From: Vibrio atlanticus
GTDB lineage: Bacteria > Pseudomonadota > Gammaproteobacteria > Enterobacterales > Vibrionaceae
NCBI RefSeq assembly: GCF_024347315.1
Contig: NZ_AP025460.1
Location: 620,001-684,000 of the forward strand
DNA: 64,000 bases
Direction: 5' to 3'
Shown: piece after piece, positions 19,332 through 29,181 of the stretch
How the letters are laid out: every line of letters begins with the position of its first letter
Numbering within the stretch: position 1 is the first letter of the stretch
Notes under the pieces: model-generated
Told to the model about the DNA's origin: nothing
Databases searched by the model: none
The model's input: the letters and a program-made list of their open reading frames with translations, nothing else
Made by a program: the position numbers and the translations under genes

Positions 19332-19682
19332 ATGAAAAAAATAATCGCACTATTCGCCGTGGCATTTAGCCTTGCAGGATGCAGCGCCAATGTTCAAGAT
19401 TTAGCAGCCGAAGGCAATTGGCAAGAGATTGGCTATCGTGATGGTATCAAAGGCCACACTCAGCGTTCTTATTCAGATATGGCCGAGCTTGGCGGAGTCG
19501 ATCAAGCTAGCTATACAGAAGGTTACCATTTAGGTGTGACGGAATATTGTAATCCAAACCATGCTTATCAGATTGGTTTATCTGGTCAGGTGTATGAAGG
19601 CGTGTGTTCTGGTACGGAAGACGCTCAACGTTTCCGTATGGAATGGCAACGTGGCTGGGATGAGTTCTCAAACGACTATTAA
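19332..19682 (+). CDS. Small DUF2799-like lipoprotein
   Basis: A 116-residue protein with a lipoprotein signal peptide (MKKIIALFAVAFSLAGC, lipobox LAGC at residues 14-17). The mature part has the pattern WQEIGYRDGIKGH, YTEGYHLGVTEYCNP and RMEWQRGWDEF typical of DUF2799 proteins, whose role is unknown. AAAGGA lies upstream of the ATG. It is divergent from the CstA-family gene and the repeat array lies between them, so it could share control. It ends at a strong bidirectional terminator. Confidence 0.85.
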   Translation: MKKIIALFAVAFSLAGCSANVQDLAAEGNWQEIGYRDGIKGHTQRSYSDMAELGGVDQASYTEGYHLGVTEYCNPNHAYQIGLSGQVYEGVCSGTEDAQRFRMEWQRGWDEFSNDY

Positions 19683-19711
19683 GCCCAAGCTAGCGATAAC
19701 AAATTAGAACT

Positions 19712-19746
19712 AAAAAGACCAGTACCGCATGTGTACTGGTCTTTTT
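19712..19746. terminator. Bidirectional terminator between the lipoprotein gene and murQ
   Basis: AAAAAGACCAGTAC (19712-19725), loop CGCATGT, GTACTGGTCTTTTT (19733-19746). It is a perfect 14-bp stem with T runs on both strands, between convergent genes. Confidence 0.93.
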
Positions 19747-19773
19747 GTTTGTAGCGAGAGTAACAGAAGCTGA

Positions 19774-20715
<942 letters not shown>

Positions 20716-20791
20716 CTAAAATGATGGTTCTAAAATGGTTTAGTCAGCACCGTGAAGTCAGTATTGTTACTAAGTTATCACGGCTATCAAG

Positions 20792-21928
20792 TTAATCTGC
20801 ACGATATAGAACGCCTAGAGAGGCCGCTCTGCTTGCGCCAGTCACTTCTGGTAAATTGCTTGGCAGTTGATGAACATGACGTTGAGCAAGCCACGCAAAG
20901 GCCATGGCTTCCATATAATCGGCATCAACGCCTTTACTGGTGGTCGACTCAACCTCCCAGCTAGGAAGTAGTTCAGACAGTCTCTTCATCAACAATGGAT
21001 TTCTCGTCCCGCCGCCACATACGTACAGCGCAGGTTGGTTACCCAAGCGATAAGCCTCAACTTCATTGGCTATCGTCAATGCGGTGTATTCACAAAGTGT
21101 GCGCTGAACATCTTCTGCTGCAAGGTCTTTAAATTCTGTTAATTGTTGCTCTAGCCAAGGTAGGTTGAACAGTTCTCTACCAGTACTTTTTGGTGGCATT
21201 TGAGATAGATAAGATTCGTTCAATAGCTGTTCGAGTAAGGCTTGGTTTAGTTGGCCTTTAAGTGCGAACTGCGCATCACGGTCAAACTTCTCACCCGTGT
21301 GTTTATCTACCCAAGCGTCCATCAACATATTGCCCGGACCTGTATCATAGCCAAGCGTAGGATGATTAGGGCGCAGTACTGAAATGTTCGAGATACCACC
21401 AATATTCAACACCACAACTGAGCTGTCTTGCGGGTGAAAAATCGTATGGTGAAACGCTGGTACTAATGGCGCACCTTGTCCGCCAAGCGCCATGTCTTTG
21501 CGTCTGAAGTCAGCAACCGTTTGAATCTGTGTTTTAGCGGCAATGATATTGGCGTCACCTAACTGCATGGTAAATGGCGAATTACCGGTTGGCTGGTGGA
21601 ATACTGTTTGGCCATGGTTACCAATCGCAGTCACAGAAGATGCAGGCATACCTGACTTGTCGAGAAGTTGCAAAACCGCATCAGCAAATAGATGACCAAG
21701 CTGGTGGTCTAGTTCGCCAATGGCAATCAAATCCGTTTTCTGACCAATACAAACTTCAAGCAGACGCGCTTTGAGATCATCAGGCATTGGGAACTCATCA
21801 TGAGCGAGCAATGTGATGCGCGAATCTTCAATCGAAACCAAGGCCGTATCAACACCGTCCATACTCGTCCCCGACATCACACCGATATACAGTTCTTTAC
21901 GATCCATTCCTAAGCTCTTGCACTGCAT
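20792..21928 (-). CDS. anmK: AnmK, anhydro-N-acetylmuramic acid kinase
   Basis: AnmK hydrolyses and phosphorylates 1,6-anhydroMurNAc to MurNAc-6-P. The N-terminal ATP-binding signature GVMSGTSMDGVDTAL lies near residue 16, and GNHGQTVFHQP, VLNIGGISNIS and YDTGPGNMLMD follow. Total length is 378 residues. Two starts are possible: ATG 21928, with GGAAG about 9 bases upstream, and ATG 21907 (MDRKELYIG), where AGGA is too close. I kept the first. It is divergent from nagZ. Confidence 0.96.
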   Translation of the reverse strand: MQCKSLGMDRKELYIGVMSGTSMDGVDTALVSIEDSRITLLAHDEFPMPDDLKARLLEVCIGQKTDLIAIGELDHQLGHLFADAVLQLLDKSGMPASSVTAIGNHGQTVFHQPTGNSPFTMQLGDANIIAAKTQIQTVADFRRKDMALGGQGAPLVPAFHHTIFHPQDSSVVVLNIGGISNISVLRPNHPTLGYDTGPGNMLMDAWVDKHTGEKFDRDAQFALKGQLNQALLEQLLNESYLSQMPPKSTGRELFNLPWLEQQLTEFKDLAAEDVQRTLCEYTALTIANEVEAYRLGNQPALYVCGGGTRNPLLMKRLSELLPSWEVESTTSKGVDADYMEAMAFAWLAQRHVHQLPSNLPEVTGASRAASLGVLYRAD

Positions 21929-22028
21929 TCTTAAAGTCTTCCACAGATTGGTTTAAAAACATTGTAAAGCAAATTTAAAGAGAATAATCTCGGGAAGTTT
22001 ATGAAATTAGGTTTAATAAGGGATAAAT

Positions 22029-23018
22029 ATGGGACCGTTGTGGGTAGATGTCGCGGGCTACGAACTGACAGATGAAGACAGAGAAATTTTAGAGCACCCA
22101 ACCGTTGGTGGTCTCATCTTATTCGCTCGAAACTACCACGATAGCAAACAGCTTTCGGCGTTAAATAAAGAGATCCGCAAGGTAGCGAAACGTCCTATTT
22201 TGATTGGCGTTGACCAAGAAGGCGGCCGAGTTCAGCGCTTTCGCGATGGTTTTTCAATTATCCCTGCAGCTCAAGAATTTGCGACTAAGAACGATGGTGA
22301 GCAGTTAGCAGAACAAGCCGGCTGGTTGATGGCGGCGGAATTGATTGCCCATGATATCGATCTGAGCTTTGCGCCAGTATTAGACAAAGGCCACGACTGT
22401 AAAGCGATTGGTAGCCGAGCGTTTGGTGAAGATATTGATACCATTGTTCGTCACAGCAGCGCTTTCATCAAAGGCATGAAGTCGGTTGGTATGGCGACAA
22501 CAGGCAAGCACTTTCCTGGACACGGTGGTGTGATTGCTGACTCTCACTTAGAAACGCCTTACGATCCTAGAGATGATATCTTTGAAACCGACATGGCAAT
22601 TTTCAAGGCGCAAATTGAAGCTGGAATATTAGATGCGATGATGCCTGCGCACGTGGTTTTTTCGCACTATGATGATCAGCCAGCGAGCGGTTCACTGTAT
22701 TGGCTGCAGAAAGTATTGAAGCAGCAGCTTGGATTCAAAGGCTTAGTTTTTTCTGACGACTTAACGATGGAAGGCGCGGCCATTATGGGCGGACCAGCAG
22801 ACAGAGCGAAAGCAGCTTTGAATGCTGGCTGTGACATGGTGCTGATGTGTAATAAGCGAGATGCACAAATTGAGGCTCTTGATCATTTAGCGATTCAAGA
22901 GGTGCCTTTAGCCAACTCATTGCTTAAAAAGCACAGCTTTGATTTATCGACGCTTCACTCGGATAGTCGATGGAAAGAGGCCTCAGAGCAAATTAAGCGA
23001 ATGTTAAACGCTGGGTGA
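22029..23018 (+). CDS. nagZ: NagZ, beta-N-acetylhexosaminidase
   Basis: A cytoplasmic glycoside hydrolase family 3 enzyme that removes GlcNAc from anhydro-muropeptides. The 329 residues include [10 protein letters not shown] (near residue 62), [11 protein letters not shown] with the catalytic-loop histidine (near 163), and the nucleophile aspartate in [15 protein letters not shown] (near 245). In enterobacteria the product signals AmpR-type beta-lactamase control. AGGGATAA precedes the ATG. It is divergent from anmK-murQ, with 100 bases between. Confidence 0.97.
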   Translation: MGPLWVDVAGYELTDEDREILEHPTVGGLILFARNYHDSKQLSALNKEIRKVAKRPILIGVDQEGGRVQRFRDGFSIIPAAQEFATKNDGEQLAEQAGWLMAAELIAHDIDLSFAPVLDKGHDCKAIGSRAFGEDIDTIVRHSSAFIKGMKSVGMATTGKHFPGHGGVIADSHLETPYDPRDDIFETDMAIFKAQIEAGILDAMMPAHVVFSHYDDQPASGSLYWLQKVLKQQLGFKGLVFSDDLTMEGAAIMGGPADRAKAALNAGCDMVLMCNKRDAQIEALDHLAIQEVPLANSLLKKHSFDLSTLHSDSRWKEASEQIKRMLNAG

Positions 23019-23044
23019 TAAATAAACACTCTATAAGTTTGAAG

Positions 23045-23073
23045 AAGGCGATATGAGAAATATCGCCTTTTTT
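23045..23073 (+). terminator. Terminator after nagZ
   Basis: AAGGCGATAT, loop GAGAA, ATATCGCCTT, then TTTT. The stem is a perfect 10 bp. Confidence 0.92.
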
Positions 23074-23130
23074 GTATGTGTGAGGTGCAGTTTAAGCTGG
23101 TTTGTGTATTAGAGCGAATTAAAATGAGAG

Positions 23131-23171
23131 TGTAAATTTTAATTTACATCAAATGTTTTTTATTGTTTACA
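23131..23171 (+). promoter_or_regulatory. TyrR box pair upstream of aroF
   Basis: TGTAAATTTTAATTTACA (23131-23148) matches the TyrR consensus TGTAAA-N6-TTTACA perfectly. A second, weaker box, TGTTTTTTATTGTTTACA, lies at 23154-23171. The centres are 23 bp apart, about two helical turns, as for strong and weak box pairs in E. coli TyrR-repressed promoters. The boxes lie 94-134 bases before the aroF start. Confidence 0.88.
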
Positions 23172-23264
23172 CTTGCAATCGTTTTTGTAGCTGTTATTGT
23201 GTTTTTAAAGATTGTTAGCCCAAATGGAAATATTGGGTGTAAAAATAAATATACAGGTTGAGTT

Positions 23265-24338
23265 ATGCAGAAAAGTGAATTAAGCAATGTCAATATCATC
23301 GACGAACAGGTACTGATTACTCCTGAGGAGTTAAAAGCAAAACTGCCTTTGAGTGATAATGCTCGTCGTTTCATTCAAGAGTCTCGTCAAACTATAGCAA
23401 ACATTATTCATAAGAAAGATCATCGCATGCTTGTAGTATGTGGCCCATGTTCTATCCATGATATTGAAGCGGCGAAAGAGTACGCGAAACGCTTAAAAGC
23501 TTTATCTGAGCAGCTTAGCGATCAACTGTATATTGTAATGCGTGTTTACTTTGAGAAGCCTCGTACCACTGTTGGTTGGAAAGGCTTGATCAATGACCCA
23601 CATCTAGACGGCACTTTCGATATTGAGCATGGTTTACATGTTGGTCGTGAGTTACTTGTTGAACTTGCTGAGATGGAAATCCCACTAGCGACGGAAGCGC
23701 TAGATCCAATCAGTCCGCAATACCTAGCAGATACATTCAGCTGGGCAGCAATCGGCGCTCGTACGACTGAATCACAAACTCACCGTGAAATGGCGAGTGG
23801 TCTTTCAATGCCAATCGGCTTTAAAAATGGTACGGATGGCAATCTAGGTACTGCAATCAATGCAATGCAGGCGGCTTCTTCTAGCCACCGTTTCATGGGT
23901 ATCAGTCGTGAAGGTCAAGTCGCACTACTCACGACGCAAGGTAACCCAAATGGTCACGTAATTTTACGTGGCGGTAAGCAGACGAACTACGATTCAGTAT
24001 CGGTACACGAATGTGAGCAAGAGCTGGGCAAGTCTGGCTTAGAGGCGGCACTAATGGTCGACTGTAGTCATGCGAACTCTCGTAAAGATTTCCGTCGTCA
24101 ACCGCTGGTGGCTGAAGATGTCATCCATCAGATTCGTGAAGGTAATAAGTCGATTATCGGCCTGATGATTGAGAGCCATATTAACGAAGGAAACCAATCT
24201 TCAGATATACCTCTCAATGAGATGAAATACGGTGTATCTATTACCGACGCGTGTATCAATTGGGATTCAACTGAGGCACTATTGAAACATGCACATACGG
24301 AATTAGTCCCGTTCTTAGAGAACCGCTTGAAAGGTTAG
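23265..24338 (+). CDS. aroF: 3-deoxy-7-phosphoheptulonate synthase (DAHP synthase, AroF type)
   Basis: This enzyme joins PEP and erythrose 4-phosphate in the first step of the shikimate pathway. The 357-residue class I enzyme has LVVCGPCSIHD (near residue 59), RVYFEKPRTTVGWKG (near 92), IGARTTESQTHREMASGL and the metal ligands in VDCSHANSRKD (near 268). I call it the tyrosine-inhibited isozyme because tyrA follows 117 bases downstream and TyrR boxes precede it, the aroF-tyrA layout. Feedback specificity is inferred, not seen. Confidence 0.93.
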   Translation: MQKSELSNVNIIDEQVLITPEELKAKLPLSDNARRFIQESRQTIANIIHKKDHRMLVVCGPCSIHDIEAAKEYAKRLKALSEQLSDQLYIVMRVYFEKPRTTVGWKGLINDPHLDGTFDIEHGLHVGRELLVELAEMEIPLATEALDPISPQYLADTFSWAAIGARTTESQTHREMASGLSMPIGFKNGTDGNLGTAINAMQAASSSHRFMGISREGQVALLTTQGNPNGHVILRGGKQTNYDSVSVHECEQELGKSGLEAALMVDCSHANSRKDFRRQPLVAEDVIHQIREGNKSIIGLMIESHINEGNQSSDIPLNEMKYGVSITDACINWDSTEALLKHAHTELVPFLENRLKG

Positions 24339-24354
24339 TCAGAGTTTAAATTTA

Positions 24355-24378
24355 AGTGCCTCATCTAATGGGGCATTT
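24355..24378 (+). terminator. Weak hairpin between aroF and tyrA
   Basis: TGCCTC pairs with GGGGCA (one G-U pair) around a 7-base loop and is followed by TTTT. It may lower tyrA expression relative to aroF rather than end the message. Confidence 0.5.
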
Positions 24379-24455
24379 TAAGATCTGTCGCTAACGAACC
24401 TGCGTCAATGCGGGCTTTTAGATTAGTACGGGCTTATAGATGAGTAAGGAATAAA

Positions 24456-25583
24456 ATGGCCGTTGAACTGAACGAATTACGCGACCAAATCGATGCTGTC
24501 GATAAACAAATGTTGGATTTACTGGCTCAACGACTGGCTCTAGTAAAGAAAGTCGGCGAAGTGAAAAGTGAACATGGTTTACCTATTTATGTACCGGAAC
24601 GTGAAGCCGCGATGTTGGCATCTCGTCGTCAAGAAGCCGAGAAAATAGGGGTTCCGCCACAGTTAATCGAAGATATTTTGCGTCGTACGATGCGTGAGTC
24701 TTATGCCAGTGAAAAAGATTCTGGTTTTAAGTGCCTTAACCCAGATTTGCGTTCAGTGGTTATCGTTGGTGGTAATGGTCAACTAGGTGGTCTGTTTGGC
24801 CGTATGTTCAAGCTTTCTGGCTACGAAGTGAAAATCCTTGGCAGTCAAGATTGGGACAAAGCCGATGAGATCTTAGATAATGCCGGTCTTGTGGTTGTAA
24901 CGGTTCCAATTCACCTGACAGAAGGTGTGATTGCGAAGTTGGGTAACCTACCAAGCGATTGTATTCTTTGTGATTTGACGTCGATAAAATCAAAGCCTCT
25001 ACAAGCTATGTTAGACATGCACCAAGGCCCTGTGGTTGGATTACACCCAATGTTTGGTCCTGATGTTCCAAGCCTTGCGAAACAAGTGATTGTTTACAGT
25101 GATGGGCGTAGTTCTGAAAGCTATCAATGGTTGCTGAATCAATTTGGTATTTGGGGCGCGAGCCTTTGCCAGATGGATGCTGCGGAACACGATCACGGCA
25201 TGACTCTGATTCAAGCTCTTCGTCACTTCACTTCTTTTGCTTACGGCTTACACCTAAGTAAAGAGAACCCGAACATTGATCAGCTTCTGAAGTTAAGCTC
25301 GCCAATCTACCGACTTGAGATTGCGATGGTTGGTCGTCTGTTTGCTCAAGACCCGAACTTGTACGGTGATATCATTCTTTCTTCAGACGAGAACATTGAG
25401 ATGATTCGACGTTTCCATAGTCGTTTCGGTGAAGCATTGGAAATCTTGGATGGGAAAGATAAAGCTAAATTCGTTGATAGCTTTAATCAAGTTAGTGATT
25501 GGTTTGGCGACTACTCGCAGCAGTTCTTGCAAGAGAGCCAAAGTCTTCTAAAACAAGCACATGATTCGATTCATCGTGGTTAA
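24456..25583 (+). CDS. tyrA: TyrA, bifunctional chorismate mutase/prephenate dehydrogenase
   Basis: TyrA converts chorismate to prephenate and then to 4-hydroxyphenylpyruvate. Residues 1-90 are an AroQ chorismate mutase ([33 protein letters not shown]). The rest is the NAD-dependent dehydrogenase with [18 protein letters not shown] near residue 105 and [10 protein letters not shown] near 194. Length 375 fits the family. AAGGAATAAA precedes the ATG. It is co-transcribed with aroF under TyrR boxes. Confidence 0.97.
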   Translation: MAVELNELRDQIDAVDKQMLDLLAQRLALVKKVGEVKSEHGLPIYVPEREAAMLASRRQEAEKIGVPPQLIEDILRRTMRESYASEKDSGFKCLNPDLRSVVIVGGNGQLGGLFGRMFKLSGYEVKILGSQDWDKADEILDNAGLVVVTVPIHLTEGVIAKLGNLPSDCILCDLTSIKSKPLQAMLDMHQGPVVGLHPMFGPDVPSLAKQVIVYSDGRSSESYQWLLNQFGIWGASLCQMDAAEHDHGMTLIQALRHFTSFAYGLHLSKENPNIDQLLKLSSPIYRLEIAMVGRLFAQDPNLYGDIILSSDENIEMIRRFHSRFGEALEILDGKDKAKFVDSFNQVSDWFGDYSQQFLQESQSLLKQAHDSIHRG

Positions 25584-25600
25584 TACGATTTGAAATCATA

Positions 25601-25632
25601 AAAAAGAGCGACCATCTGGTCGCTCTTTTTGT
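25601..25632 (+). terminator. Terminator after tyrA
   Basis: AAAAAGAGCGACC, loop ATCT, GGTCGCTCTTTTT. It is a perfect 13-bp stem with a T run. Confidence 0.93.
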
Positions 25633-25656
25633 TTGTGCTGAACGCTATGAAAGTAG

Positions 25657-25675
25657 TTAGCCTACAGTAGGCTAA
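25657..25675. repeat. Perfect inverted repeat after the tyrA terminator
   Basis: TTAGCCTA, loop CAG, TAGGCTAA. It lacks a T run on the plus strand. It may form a second, minus-strand hairpin after the M23 gene, but it has no U tract there either. Confidence 0.5.
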
Positions 25676-25732
25676 AAGCAATGAGATCATCATAGGCCAA
25701 ACCAACTAGTCCTAATAACTAATGGTTAATAA

Positions 25733-26743
25733 CTAGTTAGTCGTGATAGGTTTTTTGCTATCTTCACTCGATACGGTGTCTATGGTCGAGCTAATGTAAG
25801 GCACGTTCGTTAGGTTGATCTGCAAGCGAACCACATTATCAATCAGCTGAACCAATGGACCCCACTTAACCTTTTTCTCTTTCTCGAACACGTAGTTGAA
25901 GTTCTCAGGTGTCCAATCCATCAAGTATTGAGGGTTCAGTGAGCGACCAAGGAAGCGTACCTCATAATGCAAGTGTGGGCCGGTTGAGTTGCCTGAGTTA
26001 CCACAGCTCGCAATCACATCGCCTTTACTCACAAATTGACCGCTACGTACTTTGAACTTCTGTAGGTGCGCATAAGAGCTCATGAAACCGAATGAGTGAC
26101 GCATCGTTATAAAGTTACCGAAGCCCTTCTTACTTGGGCGCACGGTTTCAATTACGCCATCTGCTGGCGCTACTATATCTTCACCACGCTTACACGTTAG
26201 GTCGATACCAGTATGAACGTGGCGTTTACCTGTTATAGGGTTAGAGCGACGACCATAAGAGGATGATATGCGTTGATAAGCCATAGGGCTGTCATTTGGA
26301 ATTAAACGAAACATTGTGGCTCTGACTGCCGAATCTACTGCAGCTGCATCAATTCGGTCTTCTAAAGAGACGTCATCAGTCAGCGGCTCTTCATCGGTCA
26401 GGCCAAGCACTGATTCCACATCAAATACACGCTTACCAAGTAACTGAATAGTGCCTTCTTTCTCGGTTAATGCTTGAGACAGTGAGTGATTGGTTTCTAC
26501 CTGCTCAGCGTAAAGAAAGTCGGTTTGTTCTTTTTCAACAATCAGTGTTTCAATCAATTGTTGTGCATCATCGGCTTGGAGGGCGAGTTCTTGTTTACCC
26601 TCAAAGTGCATGTATGCAGCTCCGCCAATCAATAGAGGCACTGAAAAAATTGCGGTAGTACATAGTAGTACGGCTTTTCGACCGAAATAAAACGTCTGAT
26701 CCCCTTGGGTTAAGGGGATTGTAATGGAAACTTTTTTAGACAT
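25733..26743 (-). CDS. Membrane-anchored M23 (LytM) murein endopeptidase
   Basis: The protein has 336 residues. A short cytoplasmic start and one membrane segment (about 25-45) lead to a coiled-coil-like stretch (about 50-115), then the LytM domain (about 150-280). Zinc ligands are visible in HVHTGIDLTC (H and D) and HLHYEVR (HxH), so the enzyme should be active. It probably cleaves D,D-crosslinks at the outer face of the inner membrane. An upstream PilZ gene ends 49 bases away on the same strand. It resembles the Shy-type endopeptidases of Vibrio without a LysM domain; I cannot assign which paralogue. Confidence 0.88.
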   Translation of the reverse strand: MSKKVSITIPLTQGDQTFYFGRKAVLLCTTAIFSVPLLIGGAAYMHFEGKQELALQADDAQQLIETLIVEKEQTDFLYAEQVETNHSLSQALTEKEGTIQLLGKRVFDVESVLGLTDEEPLTDDVSLEDRIDAAAVDSAVRATMFRLIPNDSPMAYQRISSSYGRRSNPITGKRHVHTGIDLTCKRGEDIVAPADGVIETVRPSKKGFGNFITMRHSFGFMSSYAHLQKFKVRSGQFVSKGDVIASCGNSGNSTGPHLHYEVRFLGRSLNPQYLMDWTPENFNYVFEKEKKVKWGPLVQLIDNVVRLQINLTNVPYISSTIDTVSSEDSKKPITTN

Positions 26744-26792
26744 GGTTCTGTATTAACTAAATGCTTCTAATAGAAAAAGGGGAATGGAGACG

Positions 26793-27161
26793 TCACTCAC
26801 TACCTAAATCGGTAAGGTGTTCAATCTCTCTATAAAGCAGTTCATCGTCGCCAACGTTAAGTTCCACAAGGCGCTTAAGGTGGCTGATACTATCAATATC
26901 TAAATGCTCTATACGTAAACGCATTGAGGTATTGATGGTCGAGACTATCGTTGCTTCTAACTGAATATTGATATCACTGCTTTCGAGCTTAAAGCTGACT
27001 TGAACAGGAATGTCAGTTCTGAGTTGCTGTAATTTATCGCATTGAATGAGTAGGCCATGAAGAGATAAGTCTTGTACTGAGCCTGATACATTTACGTTCC
27101 CTTGTGATATATCAGTCGGGGTTTGATAAACAACTCGTGAAAATTGACGTCTTTCAATCAT
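26793..27161 (-). CDS. PilZ-domain c-di-GMP receptor protein
   Basis: The protein is 122 residues from ATG 27161, chosen because the family begins with the RxxxR segment and GAGAG lies upstream; an alternate start at 27191 adds 10 residues. The c-di-GMP motifs are both canonical: IERRQFSR (RxxxR) at the N-terminus and DLSLHG (D/NxSxxG) about 30 residues later. By gene order it should be the counterpart of V. cholerae PlzA (VC0697, from memory). It sits 49 bases upstream of the M23 gene and is probably translated from the same message. Confidence 0.85.
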   Translation of the reverse strand: MIERRQFSRVVYQTPTDISQGNVNVSGSVQDLSLHGLLIQCDKLQQLRTDIPVQVSFKLESSDINIQLEATIVSTINTSMRLRIEHLDIDSISHLKRLVELNVGDDELLYREIEHLTDLGSE

Positions 27162-27206
27162 AACTAATCTCTCTATATCAATACGTAACATATAACCAGA
27201 TATATC

Positions 27207-27233
27207 AAAGGCCGCTATTATCGCGGCCTTTGT
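27207..27233 (-). terminator. Hairpin downstream of ettA
   Basis: AAAGGCCGC pairs with GCGGCCTTT around TATTATC. The U tract is poor, but the position 18 bases after the ettA stop fits termination. Confidence 0.65.
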
Positions 27234-27250
27234 TCAAAATACAAGCTTAT

Positions 27251-28918
27251 TTACTTAGCAATACGTTTGTATTTGATGCGGTGAGGTTCTGCCGCTTGTG
27301 CACCTAGAGTCTTTTTCAGCCACTCTGTATATTCAGTATAGTTACCTTCGTAGAAGTTAACTTGACCTTCATCACGGTAGTCTAAGATATGGGTCGCAAT
27401 ACGGTCAAGGAACCAACGGTCATGCGAGATAACCATTGCACAGCCAGGGAACTCAAGTAGTGCTTCTTCAAGAGCTCGGAGTGTCTCAACATCAAGGTCA
27501 TTGGTTGGTTCATCGAGTAGCAGTACGTTACCGCCCGCTTTTAGCAGTTTCGCTAGGTGAACACGGTTGCGTTCACCACCTGAAAGCTGACCGATGATCT
27601 TCTGTTGGTCGTTGCCTTTGAAGTTGAAACGAGAGCAGTATGCACGAGCAGGGATTTCGAAGTTGTTGATCTTAATGATATCAGCGCCTTCAGAGATCTC
27701 TTGGAATACTGTTTTTGTGTCGTCCATGCTGTCACGGAACTGATCAACAGAAGCAAGCTTAACCGTTTCGCCAAGTTCAACTGTGCCTGAATCTGGCTGT
27801 TCTGCACCACTTAACATCTTGAATAGTGTTGATTTACCCGCACCATTGGCACCAACGATACCAACGATAGCGCCTTTAGGCATGCTGAATGATAGGTCAT
27901 CGATAAGAACGCGATCACCAAATGACTTCGTTAGGTTCTTAACTTCAAGTACCTTGTCACCTAAACGCTCACCTGGTGGGATGAACAATTCGTTGGTTTC
28001 GTTACGCTTCTGGTATTGGCCAGTCGTCATTTCTTCAAAACGAGCCATACGAGCTTTAGACTTAGCTTGACGACCTTTAGGGTTTTGACGAACCCATTCA
28101 AGTTCTTTCTCAATCGTTTTTTGACGTGCGCTTTCGCCAGCTTTTTCTTGCTTCAAACGCTCATCTTTCTGTTCTAGCCAAGATGTGTAGTTACCTTCCC
28201 ATGGGATACCTTCACCACGGTCAAGTTCTAGAATCCAACCTGCAGCGTTGTCTAGGAAGTAACGGTCGTGGGTAATCGCCACAACAGTACCGCTGTAATC
28301 AACAAGGAAATGCTCAAGCCAAGCAACTGATTCTGCATCCAAGTGGTTGGTTGGTTCATCAAGAAGCAGCATGTCTGGCTTCTCAAGAAGTAGACGACAG
28401 ATAGCAACACGACGACGTTCACCACCTGATAGGAATTCGATTTTCGCATCCCACTCAGGAAGACGAAGTGCATCTGCAGCTCGCTCTAGAGCTGTTTCTA
28501 GGTTATGACCATCTTTTGCTTGGATCAGTGCTTCAAGCTCACCTTGCTCTTTCGCCAATGCATCGAAATCTGCATCAGGTTCTGCGTAAGCAGCATATAC
28601 TGCGTCGATGCGCTTAAGTGCGTCAGCAACATCTGAAACCGCTTCTTCTACGATTTCACGAACGGTTTTTGATTCGTCTAGTACAGGTTCTTGAGGTAGG
28701 TAACCTACTTTTAGACCTTGTTGTGCACGTGCTTCACCATCAATATCAGTATCAATACCAGCCATGATACGTAGTAGGGTAGATTTACCTGAACCATTTA
28801 GACCCAAAACACCGATTTTAGCGCCAGGAAAAAAGCTAAGAGAAATGTCTTTAAGAATTTGACGCTTAGGTGGAACAGTTTTGCTCACCCGAGACATGGT
28901 ATATACGTATTCAGCCAT
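27251..28918 (-). CDS. ettA: EttA, translation factor ABC-F ATPase
   Basis: EttA is an ABC-F protein that binds the ribosomal E site and gates the first elongation step by ATP/ADP ratio. The 555 residues contain two ATPase domains: Walker A GLNGSGKST (near residue 39) and GANGAGKST (near 355), and signatures LSGGERRRVAICRLLLEKP and LSGGERNRVHLAKLL, each followed by DEPTN. The linker includes the long PtIM helix with QKTIEKELEWVRQNPKGRQA. It is soluble, with no membrane partner, which rules out an exporter. AGGA precedes the ATG. Confidence 0.97.
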   Translation of the reverse strand: MAEYVYTMSRVSKTVPPKRQILKDISLSFFPGAKIGVLGLNGSGKSTLLRIMAGIDTDIDGEARAQQGLKVGYLPQEPVLDESKTVREIVEEAVSDVADALKRIDAVYAAYAEPDADFDALAKEQGELEALIQAKDGHNLETALERAADALRLPEWDAKIEFLSGGERRRVAICRLLLEKPDMLLLDEPTNHLDAESVAWLEHFLVDYSGTVVAITHDRYFLDNAAGWILELDRGEGIPWEGNYTSWLEQKDERLKQEKAGESARQKTIEKELEWVRQNPKGRQAKSKARMARFEEMTTGQYQKRNETNELFIPPGERLGDKVLEVKNLTKSFGDRVLIDDLSFSMPKGAIVGIVGANGAGKSTLFKMLSGAEQPDSGTVELGETVKLASVDQFRDSMDDTKTVFQEISEGADIIKINNFEIPARAYCSRFNFKGNDQQKIIGQLSGGERNRVHLAKLLKAGGNVLLLDEPTNDLDVETLRALEEALLEFPGCAMVISHDRWFLDRIATHILDYRDEGQVNFYEGNYTEYTEWLKKTLGAQAAEPHRIKYKRIAK

Positions 28919-29082
28919 TGCCGATCGATCCTAATTATTGTTCAAAATTGTTTGCTATTTTATACCAATATCCTCAAAGATGTTACTCCTAGGACAGAAA
29001 AGCCATTCTTGAACTAATCCTCACCTATTATTGTCACATTGGTCATTAAAACTATATTTAATAAGCTTTCGAGGCGATGTGT

Positions 29083-29101
29083 TAAATATTAACAATATTT
29101 A
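29083..29101. promoter_or_regulatory. Perfect palindrome upstream of slt
   Basis: TAAATATT, AAC, AATATTTA lies 81 bases before the slt start in an AT-rich promoter zone. It could be an operator; no known consensus is matched. Confidence 0.4.
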
Positions 29102-29181
29102 CACTCAAACTCTTTACATTTGATGTGATGTCGGGCGTAAATAGACTTCACGTATTCATACACGCACTAAGGAAAGAGCGA

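Noticed and set aside
29080..29103. TyrR-like TGTTAA...TTTACA upstream of slt
   Set aside because: The halves are separated by 12 rather than 6 bases.
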